Of a stretch of DNA of 8,085 bases, positions 1 through 6,353 are shown in pieces. The translations under genes were made by a program, and so were the position numbers. The notes beneath the pieces are model-generated. The model was given only the letters and a program-made list of their open reading frames with translations. It had not been told where the DNA came from and searched no databases. The stretch's first letter is position 1. Every line of letters starts with the position of its first letter. This DNA comes from Anaerolineae bacterium (lineage in GTDB: Bacteria > Chloroflexota > Anaerolineae > JAFGEY01): NCBI GenBank assembly GCA_016931365.1, contig JAFGEY010000394.1:1-8085 (forward strand), given 5' to 3'.

Positions 1-36
1 GACGGGATGCGCGACGCCGTAGACCCGTATGGGTAA
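1..36 (+). CDS. C-terminal end of a DppC/OppC-type ABC transporter permease (partial)
   Basis: Only the last 11 codons and a TAA stop are inside the window. They read DGMRDAVDPYG, which matches the usual ending of DppC/OppC inner-membrane permeases (a G-D-G-L/M-R-D-A-x-D-P motif just before the stop). The next two genes are the matching ATPase subunits on the same strand, which is the normal order permease, permease, ATPase, ATPase. The 5' part lies upstream of the window. The call rests on a short motif plus context, so the family is likely but substrate specificity cannot be judged. Confidence 0.72.
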   Translation, partial: DGMRDAVDPYG

Positions 37-67
37 AGGCCTGTATGGATGAGAGCAGTGAGGTCAG

Positions 68-139
68 CATACTGCGTATTGCGTAATTCGTACCCTGTGT
101 TGTTCAGCATATACTACGGAATACGCATTACGCATTACG
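68..139. repeat. Imperfect inverted repeat upstream of the first ATPase gene
   Basis: Two 25-nt arms (68-92 and 115-139) are reverse complements at 20 of 25 positions, separated by a 22-nt spacer. The arms are built from repeated gcgta/tacgc words. The right arm ends 16 nt before the ATPase start codon, just ahead of its ribosome binding site. A related shorter palindrome lies at 5458-5492 and shares exact 11-nt words with this one in inverted orientation (116-126 against 5457-5467, and 75-85 against 5482-5492). This suggests a dispersed intergenic repeat family, such as a REP- or MITE-like element. Whether it affects mRNA is unknown. Confidence 0.6.
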
Positions 140-155
140 TTTGTCAGGAGGAGCT

Positions 156-1175
156 ATGCCAGAAGAAAAAGATATCGTCCTTCGCGTTCAAGATTTACAC
201 ACCTATTTCCATACCACGCGCGGCACCGTGCGCGCGCTGAACGGCGTCAGTTATGTGGTGCCCAGGGGCAAAGTATTGGGTATCGTTGGCGAGAGCGGCT
301 GCGGCAAGAGCCAGACCGCTATGTCGATCATGCAGTTGGTGCCCCCACCGGGCAAGATCGAACAGGGCCAAATAACCTTCAAGACGGCCCGCGGCGGCGG
401 TGACAGCAAAAACGGCTGGGTAGACGTCACCGCGCTCGATCGCCACAGCGACGAGATGCACCACATTCGCGGCAACGAGATCAGTATGATCTTTCAAGAG
501 CCGATGACCTCGTTGAACCCGCTGTTCACCGTCGGCAACCAGATTTCCGAGGCCGTCTTGCTGCACCAGGGCGTCGATAGAGACGAGGCCCGCCAGCGGG
601 GCATCGACATCCTGGCTCGCGTCAATATGCCTAACCCGGAGCGCATCGTGGACAACTATCCGCACCAATTGAGCGGCGGCATGCGCCAGCGCGCTATGAT
701 TGCCATGGCCCTCTCTTGCACGCCGACCATGCTGATCGCCGACGAGCCGACGACGGCGCTGGACGTGACCACCGAGGCCCAGATTCTCGACCTGATGCGC
801 GAACTCCAGGCCGACATCGGCATGTCGATTATGTTCATCACCCACAACCTGGGCGTGGTGGCCCAGATGTGCGACTCGGTGGCCGTGATGTACCTGGGCC
901 GCATCGTCGAACACGCGCTGATCGACGACCTGTTCTACAATTCCAAGCACCCCTATACATCGGCGCTGATGCGTTCGATCCCCCATTTGGGTGAACGGAC
1001 AGTGGAAAAACTGCAAGTGATTCGCGGCTCCGTGCCAGACCCATACAGCACAGTGTCCGGGTGCCCGTTCCACCCGCGCTGCGACCATTATATGCGCGGT
1101 GTGTGCGAACAAGAAATGCCGCCGGAAACCCAAATGGGGCCTGATCATATGGTCCGTTGTTTTCTGTACCAGTGA
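156..1175 (+). CDS. Peptide-type ABC transporter ATP-binding protein (DppD/OppD-like)
   Basis: A 339-residue cytoplasmic ATPase that powers import of peptides, or of another solute using this transporter class, by pairing with the DppF-like subunit under two permeases. Visible motifs are Walker A GESGCGKS (45-52), Q-loop Q114 ([10 protein letters not shown]), signature LSGGM (172-176), Walker B MLIADEP (192-198) and switch histidine H230. The C-terminal oligo_HPY-type extension has KHPYT (264-268) and four cysteines (C303, C309, C317, C335), as often seen in this subfamily. ATG 156 is chosen over an in-frame TTG at 141 because a strong caggagga Shine-Dalgarno (145-152) lies just in front of it. 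It follows the permease end by about 120 nt containing an inverted repeat, and the next ATPase starts 14 nt downstream. The family is secure. The substrate is not determinable without the missing binding protein. Confidence 0.95.
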   Translation: MPEEKDIVLRVQDLHTYFHTTRGTVRALNGVSYVVPRGKVLGIVGESGCGKSQTAMSIMQLVPPPGKIEQGQITFKTARGGGDSKNGWVDVTALDRHSDEMHHIRGNEISMIFQEPMTSLNPLFTVGNQISEAVLLHQGVDRDEARQRGIDILARVNMPNPERIVDNYPHQLSGGMRQRAMIAMALSCTPTMLIADEPTTALDVTTEAQILDLMRELQADIGMSIMFITHNLGVVAQMCDSVAVMYLGRIVEHALIDDLFYNSKHPYTSALMRSIPHLGERTVEKLQVIRGSVPDPYSTVSGCPFHPRCDHYMRGVCEQEMPPETQMGPDHMVRCFLYQ

Positions 1176-1189
1176 GGGAGAGCGAAATC

Positions 1190-2236
1190 ATGGCTGAAAA
1201 CCAAGTCGCATCAGACGATATCCTGCTTGAAGTCAGAAACCTGAAAAAACACTTTCCCATCCTCGGCGGGCTTTTCCGGCGCACGATCGGCCATGTCAAG
1301 GCCGTAGATGGGGTCAGCTTTTACATCAAAAAAGGTGAAACGCTGGGCCTGGTGGGCGAAAGCGGCTGTGGCAAGACCACCTGCGGGCGCACGGTGCTGC
1401 GCCTGGATGGGTACGACCCCACCGGCGGCGAGATCATCTTTGACGACCCCAAGCTGGGCAAGGTACACATTGAATCGCTGGAAAAAGATCATCTCAAGGC
1501 CGTTCGCCCCAACATGCAGATTATTTTTCAGGACCCCTTTTCGTCGCTCGACCCGCGTATGACGCTGGAGCGCCTCGTCAGCGAGCCGATGGTGATCAAC
1601 AAGACGCTGTCCGGGCAGGCCCTGCGCAACCGGGTTGGCGAACTGCTCGAACTGGTCGGCCTGCGTAGCGAATACATGACCCGCTATCCGCACGCCTTTA
1701 GCGGCGGGCAGCGCCAGCGCATTGGCATCGCCCGCGCACTCGCGCTCAATCCCAAGTTGATCATCTGCGATGAGCCGGTATCGGCGCTGGACGTGTCCGT
1801 CCAGGCCCAGGTGATCAACCTGCTGGAAGAGCTGCAAAGCAGGCTCAACCTGACCTACCTGTTTGTCGCCCACGACTTGAGTGTGGTGGAGCACATCAGC
1901 GACCGCGTGGCGGTGATGTATGTGGGGTTCCTGGTCGAAATGGCCGCCACGGGCGAATTGTATTTCCATCCCAAGCACCCCTACACCGAAGCATTGATGG
2001 CGGCCATCCCCAAACCAGACCCGCGCAACCGCACCAAGCCGATCAAACTGCCCGGCGAAGTGGCCAGCCCGGCCAATCCGCCCAGCGGCTGCTATTTCCA
2101 CCCCCGCTGCCGTTACGCGCAAGAGGTCTGCAAGCAAGAACGCCCGCTGCTGCGCGACGTGGGCAACGAACACTGGGTGGCCTGTCACTTTGCGGAAGAA
2201 CTGGAGTTGGGCGGGCTGGTGGCACGCGCAGAATAA
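1190..2236 (+). CDS. Peptide-type ABC transporter ATP-binding protein (DppF/OppF-like)
   Basis: A 348-residue second ATPase of the same transporter. Motifs are Walker [10 protein letters not shown] (56-64), Q-loop Q114 ([13 protein letters not shown], the form typical of DppF/OppF), signature FSGGQ (170-174), Walker B LIICDEP (190-196) and H228. The C-terminal HPY domain has KHPYT (262-266) and cysteines C301, C307, C314 and C332, spaced much as in its partner. The protein should sit at the cytoplasmic face as a heterodimer with the DppD-like subunit. ATG 1190 is preceded by a gagggaga ribosome binding site (1174-1181). An in-frame upstream TTG at 1157 would overlap the previous gene and has no comparable site. 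A hairpin terminator about 50 nt after the stop closes the operon. The substrate is unknown. Confidence 0.95.
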   Translation: MAENQVASDDILLEVRNLKKHFPILGGLFRRTIGHVKAVDGVSFYIKKGETLGLVGESGCGKTTCGRTVLRLDGYDPTGGEIIFDDPKLGKVHIESLEKDHLKAVRPNMQIIFQDPFSSLDPRMTLERLVSEPMVINKTLSGQALRNRVGELLELVGLRSEYMTRYPHAFSGGQRQRIGIARALALNPKLIICDEPVSALDVSVQAQVINLLEELQSRLNLTYLFVAHDLSVVEHISDRVAVMYVGFLVEMAATGELYFHPKHPYTEALMAAIPKPDPRNRTKPIKLPGEVASPANPPSGCYFHPRCRYAQEVCKQERPLLRDVGNEHWVACHFAEELELGGLVARAE

Positions 2237-2283
2237 CCTTTTTATGCTCTGAAAGAGTTGGACATACCAGACACACCGATCAG

Positions 2284-2308
2284 GGGACATCCTTTGGGAT
2301 GTCCCTTT
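2284..2308 (+). terminator. Hairpin terminator after the ABC transporter operon
   Basis: A perfect 9-bp stem (GGGACATCC at 2284-2292 with GGATGTCCC at 2297-2305) encloses a TTTG loop. It can be extended by a G-U and an A-U pair, and is followed by only three T residues. It lies 47 nt downstream of the DppF-like stop and 30 nt upstream of the next start codon, so it probably ends or attenuates transcription of the ABC operon. The short T run makes the strength uncertain. Nothing else is recognisable in the 102-nt gap apart from the aaggagg ribosome binding site of the next gene. Confidence 0.72.
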
Positions 2309-2338
2309 GAATATCTGATCACATTTCAAGGAGGCACT

Positions 2339-2725
2339 ATGTCGGAAGAAAAAAAACTAAAGCCGGTACAACTGGGACTTTTCTACCTGCTGTGGCTCAC
2401 TTCGGCAGTGCTCATCGTCCTCGACGTTTTGTTTTTGCGGGCCGGCATCACGGCTCTCGCCGCCTCCCTGCTCGATCGGGTCTCCTGGGAGTATCAAGTC
2501 GAACACCTGTGGTACGCCCGCTTTTCCCTCACCGCTATCGACGCCTGGTTTCTGGCCCTGGCTGGGCTGGCTGCCTTTTTGTGCATCATCGGCCTCGATT
2601 ACCTGTATCGCGCGGCAATCCTGAAGGAAAAAATCACCAAGACCTTTGGCACCGTCACCGCCATCCAGGTCGGCGTTCTGGTGCTCAGTCTGATCATGTC
2701 CGCCATCGGCTCGGCATTGGTCTGA
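2339..2725 (+). CDS. Small three-helix membrane protein of unknown function
   Basis: A 128-residue protein I do not recognise. It has a short charged N-terminus (MSEEKKLK), then three likely membrane helices at about 12-34, 66-88 and 104-127, with a polar loop at about 46-63 (EYQVEHLWYARF) and a basic segment at 91-101 (RAAILKEKITK) between helices 2 and 3. The protein ends inside the last helix. ATG 2339 is preceded by a near-perfect aaggagg Shine-Dalgarno (2328-2334) 4 nt away. The reading frame is open further upstream, but only across the terminator hairpin. The stop lies 3 nt before the CDF transporter start, so the two are probably co-transcribed and translationally coupled. No signal peptide or catalytic motif is visible. 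An accessory role for the transporter is speculation. Confidence 0.8.
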   Translation: MSEEKKLKPVQLGLFYLLWLTSAVLIVLDVLFLRAGITALAASLLDRVSWEYQVEHLWYARFSLTAIDAWFLALAGLAAFLCIIGLDYLYRAAILKEKITKTFGTVTAIQVGVLVLSLIMSAIGSALV

Positions 2726-2728
2726 TCG

Positions 2729-3667
2729 ATGCCCCACGCGAGCACGATAGCCACCAATCGTCACCAAAGAACGATGCTCGCCGTCAACCTGGGCCTGATC
2801 GCCAACCTGGGCCTGGCCGCGCTCAAAACGTCGGTCGGCATCCTCGGTCACAGCCCGGCCCTGCTCGCCGACGGCATCAACTCGACCTCGGATGTCGCTT
2901 ACGGCGTGGTGGTCGCCTTTTTTATGCGGCTGGCGCGTAAACCGGCCGACCCGGAACATCCCTACGGGCACAGCCAGTTAGAAAGCATTGCCGCGCTGGT
3001 TGTGGGATCGTTTGTGGTCACCACCGCCATCGCCATATTTTGGGACGCGATCAATGCCGTCTATGACCTGCTGGCCGGCGGCGGTGAGGGCAGTGCCGCC
3101 GCTGTCAGCGCGTTGTGGATCGCCCTGCTGACGGTGATCCTGAAAATCAGCCTGACCCTGTTCACCCAACGCATCAATCAACAGGTAAACAATGCCGCCG
3201 TCGAAGCCCTGGCCCACGATCACCGCAACGACATATTTTCTGCCTCCGGCGCGCTGATCGGCATCGGGCTGGGCCGGCTGGGCTACCTGTGGGTCGATCC
3301 GCTCGCCGGCGCACTGGTTGCGCTGGTTATCTTGCGCACCGGCATTGAAATATTGCGCGACGCCTCCGCTAACCTGATGGACACCGTCCCTGGCCAAGCG
3401 CTGAACCAACAGATCAAAGAACTGATGCTGTCGATCCCCGAGATCCACCAGGTCGAAGAAATCCAGGCCCATCGCTTTGGCCCTTATCTGGTGCTCAACC
3501 TGACCATCGGCGTCGACGGCTCAATCAGCGTCGCCGAAGGTGACGACATTGCCACGCGGGCAGAACAAACCCTGTACAAGAATATCGACTTGCTGCGCCG
3601 GGTGTACATCCACTACCACCCGGCGCGCGTTCTAAAGGGATCGAACACACAACGACGAACTTGGTAG
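2729..3667 (+). CDS. Cation diffusion facilitator (CDF) family metal efflux transporter, Mn-group-like, with altered C-terminus
   Basis: A 312-residue inner-membrane proton-coupled exporter of divalent metal. About six helices (roughly 16-300) precede a cytoplasmic dimerisation domain (about 215-300) ending in VYIHYHPAR. The helix-2 motif ADGINSTSD places N51 and D55 at the metal-site positions. Helix 5 has D164 and D168 (DHRND). The conserved DPEHPYGH box lies at 74-81. As I recall, this N/D plus D/D set and the HPYGH box match the Bacillus MneP/MneS manganese exporters better than the His/Asp zinc exporters, so Mn efflux is a reasonable inference. ATG 2729 lies 3 nt after the previous stop with no clear ribosome binding site, suggesting coupling. 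After R300 the last 12 residues do not look like a family tail, and a related stretch of the CDF end recurs at 7604, so the native 3' end appears to have been replaced. Confidence 0.9.
   Translation: MPHASTIATNRHQRTMLAVNLGLIANLGLAALKTSVGILGHSPALLADGINSTSDVAYGVVVAFFMRLARKPADPEHPYGHSQLESIAALVVGSFVVTTAIAIFWDAINAVYDLLAGGGEGSAAAVSALWIALLTVILKISLTLFTQRINQQVNNAAVEALAHDHRNDIFSASGALIGIGLGRLGYLWVDPLAGALVALVILRTGIEILRDASANLMDTVPGQALNQQIKELMLSIPEIHQVEEIQAHRFGPYLVLNLTIGVDGSISVAEGDDIATRAEQTLYKNIDLLRRVYIHYHPARVLKGSNTQRRTW
3602..3629 (+). repeat. Direct repeat, left copy (CDF C-terminal coding tail)
   Basis: These 28 nt encode V-Y-I-H-Y-H-P-A-R at the end of the CDF transporter. They match 7604-7631 at 25 of 28 positions, in the same orientation and the same reading frame. 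All three differences are transitions (3608, 3613, 3616). Two are silent and one exchanges Ile for Val. Similarity drops off on both sides. The two copies bracket the sugar-catabolism block. Confidence 0.8.
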
Positions 3668-3671
3668 ACTC

Positions 3672-3871
3672 GATTCAGAGCACTTGCACGTGTGGGACGA
3701 AAACGGCCAGCCCACGACCGGCCTCAAAGCATTCAACCGCACCATTGCCTCGATCCGCGCGTGCAGCGATATCGTGATCGAAGGCTCGATCGGCGGCGTG
3801 AACGAACTGTCGCCGCAGGAACGCTCGGTGTCGCTGCAAGCCGAGATCGAGATGGCCTCGCTGAACCCCGG
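3672..3871 (+). pseudogene. Fragment of a BKACE (DUF849) beta-keto acid cleavage enzyme gene
   Basis: About 65 codons resemble an internal part of the BKACE/DUF849 family, Zn-dependent enzymes that cleave beta-keto acids with acetyl-CoA. HLHVWDENGQPT matches the family's H-x-H metal-binding strand and following D-x-G-x-P-T. A phenylalanine-containing helix and IRACSDIVIEGSIGG follow, matching the IR-x-x-x-D-x-I-x-x-S-T-G-G region. ELSPQERSVSLQ and EMASLNPG complete the match. The similarity covers roughly residues 45-105 of a family member of about 300 residues. It then switches to an unrelated sequence running into the next gene's ribosome binding site. No start codon, N-terminal strand or C-terminal two thirds is present, so it cannot be active. 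It lies just after the CDF gene and marks the left edge of the catabolic block. Confidence 0.68.
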
Positions 3872-3889
3872 TTACGCAGCACGAATTAT
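3872..3889. repeat. Possible half copy of the palindromic repeat
   Basis: A short stretch starting ttacgcag (3872-3879) then acgaatta resembles the right arm at 5474-5490 (ttacgcag, one change, acg, then a/t-rich). It also lies just upstream of a ribosome binding site (aaggag, 3899-3904). It begins precisely where BKACE similarity ends, so a repeat may mark the truncation point. The match is short and could be chance. Confidence 0.3.
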
Positions 3890-3912
3890 TTCCAAACAAA
3901 GGAGCATATGCC

Positions 3913-4875
3913 ATGAAACTCGAACATTCCGTGATGGTCGGGCTGATGGGCCACCAGTATGATCGCTTTCATGAGTACCAGCCCAGCAAAACCTTTGCCG
4001 AATGCCTCCAAATCACCCAACAGGTCAAGGGCGTCGACGGCATCGAAGTGGTGTATCCCGGCAATTTCAAAGCCGGCATACTCCAAACCGTGCAACTGAT
4101 CAAGGACTCCGGCCTGCCCGTGTCGGCGGTCAACCTCAACGTCAAGTCGGAGAAAAAATGGCAGACCGGCTCGTTCACCTCGATCGATGCACAGCTCCGC
4201 GCCGACGCCGTGCGCGATATGAAATTGTGCATGGACCTGGCCGTCGAGTTGGGTGCCGACATGATCACCTGCTGCACGCTGATCGACGGGCACAACTACA
4301 ATTTCCAGGTCGATTATCTCAAGCAGTGGCAGTGGCTCGAAGCGGGCATCCGAGAAGCCGCAAATTTTCGCTCTGATGTCAAAATCAGCCTCGAATACAA
4401 GCTCAACGAGTCGCGCAATTACATCACCCTCGGCGACATGGGACGCACGCTCTTTTTGTGCGAACGATTGGGGCTGTCCAACGTCGGCGTGACAATGGAC
4501 GTCGGCCACGCGCTGGTCGCCAAAGAGACGCCAGCCGAGATGCTTGCTCTCGCCGCGCTCGCCGGACGGCTCTTTTACGTCCACTTTAATGACAACGCTC
4601 GCGAGTGGGATTGGGATATGCTGCCCGGGTCGGTGAACGTGTGGGACCTGGTCGAGATGATCTTTTACCTGAACCGCATAGACTGGGAAGGCTGGCTGGC
4701 CTACGACGTGCTCACCCGCGACGGCGATCCGCTGGAACAGATGAATGCGACGATCTCGATTATGAAAGCCGCCGAAGCGCTGCTCGACAAGATCGGCGCA
4801 GAGAATCTGGAGGGCTTTATCCGGGAGGGCATTCCGGCCAAGGCGTTCACACATCTGTTCAAGTCGCTGCTGTAG
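3913..4875 (+). CDS. TIM-barrel sugar (phosphate) isomerase/epimerase, AP-endonuclease-2 (xylose-isomerase-like) family
   Basis: A 320-residue cytoplasmic metal-dependent isomerase or epimerase. Candidate metal ligands fall in strand-end motifs in the expected order: E161 (ISLEYK), D196 and H199 (TMDVGHA), H224 (YVHFND) and D265 (LAYDVL). Substrate-pocket-like residues occur at WDWDMLPGS (232-240). The E, D, H, D order with D-x-x-H resembles L-rhamnose isomerase as I remember it, while epimerases of the tagatose 3-epimerase type end in Glu. An aldose-ketose isomerase is therefore slightly favoured. ATG 3913 is preceded by aaggag (3899-3904) at 8-nt spacing, and an out-of-frame ATG at 3908 is a decoy. 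The next gene, a lyxose isomerase-like cupin, starts 11 nt after the stop, so the two probably form an operon acting on related sugars. The exact substrate is unknown. Confidence 0.88.
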   Translation: MKLEHSVMVGLMGHQYDRFHEYQPSKTFAECLQITQQVKGVDGIEVVYPGNFKAGILQTVQLIKDSGLPVSAVNLNVKSEKKWQTGSFTSIDAQLRADAVRDMKLCMDLAVELGADMITCCTLIDGHNYNFQVDYLKQWQWLEAGIREAANFRSDVKISLEYKLNESRNYITLGDMGRTLFLCERLGLSNVGVTMDVGHALVAKETPAEMLALAALAGRLFYVHFNDNAREWDWDMLPGSVNVWDLVEMIFYLNRIDWEGWLAYDVLTRDGDPLEQMNATISIMKAAEALLDKIGAENLEGFIREGIPAKAFTHLFKSLL

Positions 4876-4886
4876 ACGGAGTTTTG

Positions 4887-5435
4887 ATGATCACACGCGC
4901 CGAGTACGAATCGGCCAAACGCCGCGCCGCCGAGATAATCCGGTGTGCAGAGATTTTAGCCACACCCGATGAACTCGATCGCATCGAGGTGGTCGACCTG
5001 GGCCTGGGCGAACTGGAACAAACCGGACTGCAAATCCTGACCCTGGTCAGTACCAGCGAGATCGGGGTCAAGGTGCTGGCCCTCTTTCCCAACCAATGCT
5101 TTGCGCAGCACAAGCACCCGCCGTTGGGCGATTATCCGGGCAAGGAGGAGACCTTTCGCTGCCAGTGGGGCGAACTCTACCTCTACCAGCCCGGTCCGCC
5201 GGCCATCGCCCCCCAGGCCAAACCGCCCGCGCATCGACGCCACACCTATACCGTGTGGCACGAAGATGTGCTCGCGCCCGGCGATCAAGTCACCTCGCCG
5301 CCAGACACCTTTCATTGGTTCCAGGCCGGACCGGAGGGCGCGGTAGTGTGGAGTTTTTCATCACGAACGACCGACGTACAAGACGTATTCGTCGATCCAG
5401 ACGTAAGCCGAATGACAATCATTAGTAATAAATGA
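4887..5435 (+). CDS. D-lyxose ketol-isomerase-like cupin
   Basis: A 182-residue cupin resembling D-lyxose ketol-isomerase (EC 5.3.1.15), which interconverts D-lyxose and D-xylulose using Mn. Cupin motif 1 contains QHKHPPLGDYPGKEETF, giving probable metal ligands H75, H77 and E87 or E88. WGELYLYQPG follows at 94-103, and cupin motif 2 supplies H143 (PPDTFHWFQAG). An N-terminal helix (about 4-30) precedes the barrel, as in characterised members, and the length fits the shorter form of the family. The start is ATG 4887, preceded by acggag (4876-4881) at 5-nt spacing. It lies 11 nt after the TIM-barrel gene and about 75 nt before the transketolase genes, with a palindromic repeat in that gap. Activity on D-lyxose itself is inferred. 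Relatives act on other pentoses or hexoses such as mannose. Confidence 0.85.
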   Translation: MITRAEYESAKRRAAEIIRCAEILATPDELDRIEVVDLGLGELEQTGLQILTLVSTSEIGVKVLALFPNQCFAQHKHPPLGDYPGKEETFRCQWGELYLYQPGPPAIAPQAKPPAHRRHTYTVWHEDVLAPGDQVTSPPDTFHWFQAGPEGAVVWSFSSRTTDVQDVFVDPDVSRMTIISNK

Positions 5436-5457
5436 GGAAATTATAAAAAAACTTGTG

Positions 5458-5492
5458 CGTATTCCGTCATGCGTTACGCAGTACGCAATACG
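5458..5492. repeat. Short palindromic repeat upstream of the transketolase genes
   Basis: Two 17-nt arms (5458-5474 and 5476-5492) are reverse complements at 14 of 17 positions with almost no spacer, so a real hairpin would open the innermost pairs. It uses the same gcgta/tacgc words as the repeat at 68-139 and shares exact 11-nt segments with it. Like that copy, it sits directly in front of a gene's ribosome binding site (gaggag at 5499-5504). The 75-nt gap around it is otherwise AT-rich, with no promoter I can support. Confidence 0.6.
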
Positions 5493-5510
5493 AAATCTTG
5501 AGGAGCACCT

Positions 5511-6353
5511 ATGACCTGGCCCTTTATCCCCCTGTCCATCCCCGAACTGGAACAGATGGCCGTCACCATCCGCTGCGACATCATCAACATGATCCACCGG
5601 GCCGGGTCGGGGCACCCTGGCGGTTCGCTGTCGGCGGCCGATCTGGTCACCGCGCTCTATTTCCGGCTGATGAAGGTCGATCCGCAAAATCCCGGCTGGC
5701 CCGACCGCGACCGCTTTATCCTCTCCAAGGGGCACGCCTGCCCGGTGTGGTACTCGGCGCTGATCGAGCGTGGCTACTTGGACCGCTCGCACCTCGGCAC
5801 ACTGCGCCGGCTCAACAGCATCTTGCAGGGCCACCCCGATATGAACAAAACGCCCGGCATTGATTTTACCGTCGGCTCACTGGCGCAGGGCATTTCCGCC
5901 GGGTTGGGGATGGCCCTGGCCGGAAAGCTGCATCAAAAGGACTATCACATCTGGGTGATCATCGGCGACGGCGAGATGCAAGAAGGCGCGGTGTGGGAAG
6001 TAGCGATGTCGGCCCCCAAGTGGCGGCTCGACAACCTGACCGTCATCCTCGACAAGAACGATCTGCAAAACGACGACTATGTGGAGGAAGTGATGCCGAT
6101 CGACCCTGTAGCCGACAAATGGCGGGCCTTTAACTGGCACGCGATCGAGATCGACGGGCACAACATGGCTCAGATCGTCGACGCGCTGGAGCAGGCCAAA
6201 GCGACCAAAGGCAAACCGACGATCGTCATCGCCCACACGGTCAAGGGCAAGGGCGTGTCCTTTATGGAAGATGTCGCCGCGTGGCACGGCAAATGTCCCT
6301 GCGACGAGGAAGCCGCCTGTGCGCTGGAAGAACTGGGAGTCAGCCATGGCTGA
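5511..6353 (+). CDS. Transketolase, N-terminal subunit
   Basis: A 280-residue thiamine diphosphate-binding half of a split transketolase, which transfers a two-carbon ketol unit from a ketose phosphate to an aldose. Motifs are GSGHPGGSLS (32-41), SKGH (72-75), QGHPD (106-110), and GDGEMQEG (152-159) with N183 thirty residues after D153, completing the Mg-ThDP motif. The catalytic-helper histidine region AAWHGK (256-261) follows. The C-terminus KCPCDEEAAC is unusually cysteine-rich. ATG 5511 has a gaggag ribosome binding site (5499-5504). The stop overlaps the start of the C-terminal subunit by 8 nt, so the two are translationally coupled and should form a heterotetramer. Split transketolases occur in general pentose phosphate metabolism and in specialised pathways such as apiose or sulfosugar breakdown. 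The neighbouring isomerases favour a dedicated sugar pathway here. Confidence 0.94.
   Translation: MTWPFIPLSIPELEQMAVTIRCDIINMIHRAGSGHPGGSLSAADLVTALYFRLMKVDPQNPGWPDRDRFILSKGHACPVWYSALIERGYLDRSHLGTLRRLNSILQGHPDMNKTPGIDFTVGSLAQGISAGLGMALAGKLHQKDYHIWVIIGDGEMQEGAVWEVAMSAPKWRLDNLTVILDKNDLQNDDYVEEVMPIDPVADKWRAFNWHAIEIDGHNMAQIVDALEQAKATKGKPTIVIAHTVKGKGVSFMEDVAAWHGKCPCDEEAACALEELGVSHG

Noticed and set aside
68..139. tRNA gene or CRISPR repeat in the leader of the first ATPase gene
   Set aside because: There is no cloverleaf or TPsiC-like motif, and only a single inverted pair rather than regularly spaced direct repeats.
49..240. Short + strand frame starting in the inverted repeat
   Set aside because: It overlaps the ATPase start out of frame, encodes repeat-derived sequence and has no ribosome binding site.
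195..1148. Long open frame on the - strand across the DppD-like gene
   Set aside because: It mirrors a gene with complete ABC ATPase motifs. Its translation is His/Arg/Val-rich with no recognisable domain, as expected of an antisense shadow in GC-rich DNA.
1211..2329. Long - strand frame opposite the DppF-like gene
   Set aside because: Same reason: low-complexity antisense translation, no motif, and no ribosome binding site of note. It also covers the terminator hairpin.
2237..2338. A metal-sensing riboswitch (yybP-ykoY type) ahead of the membrane protein/CDF pair
   Set aside because: The gap is 102 nt and its only clear structure is a simple terminator hairpin. I do not see the conserved loops of that riboswitch.
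5412..5447. Possible promoter (atgaca ... tataaa) before the transketolase genes
   Set aside because: The two boxes are about 24 nt apart, too far for a standard sigma-70 promoter, and the region is simply AT-rich.
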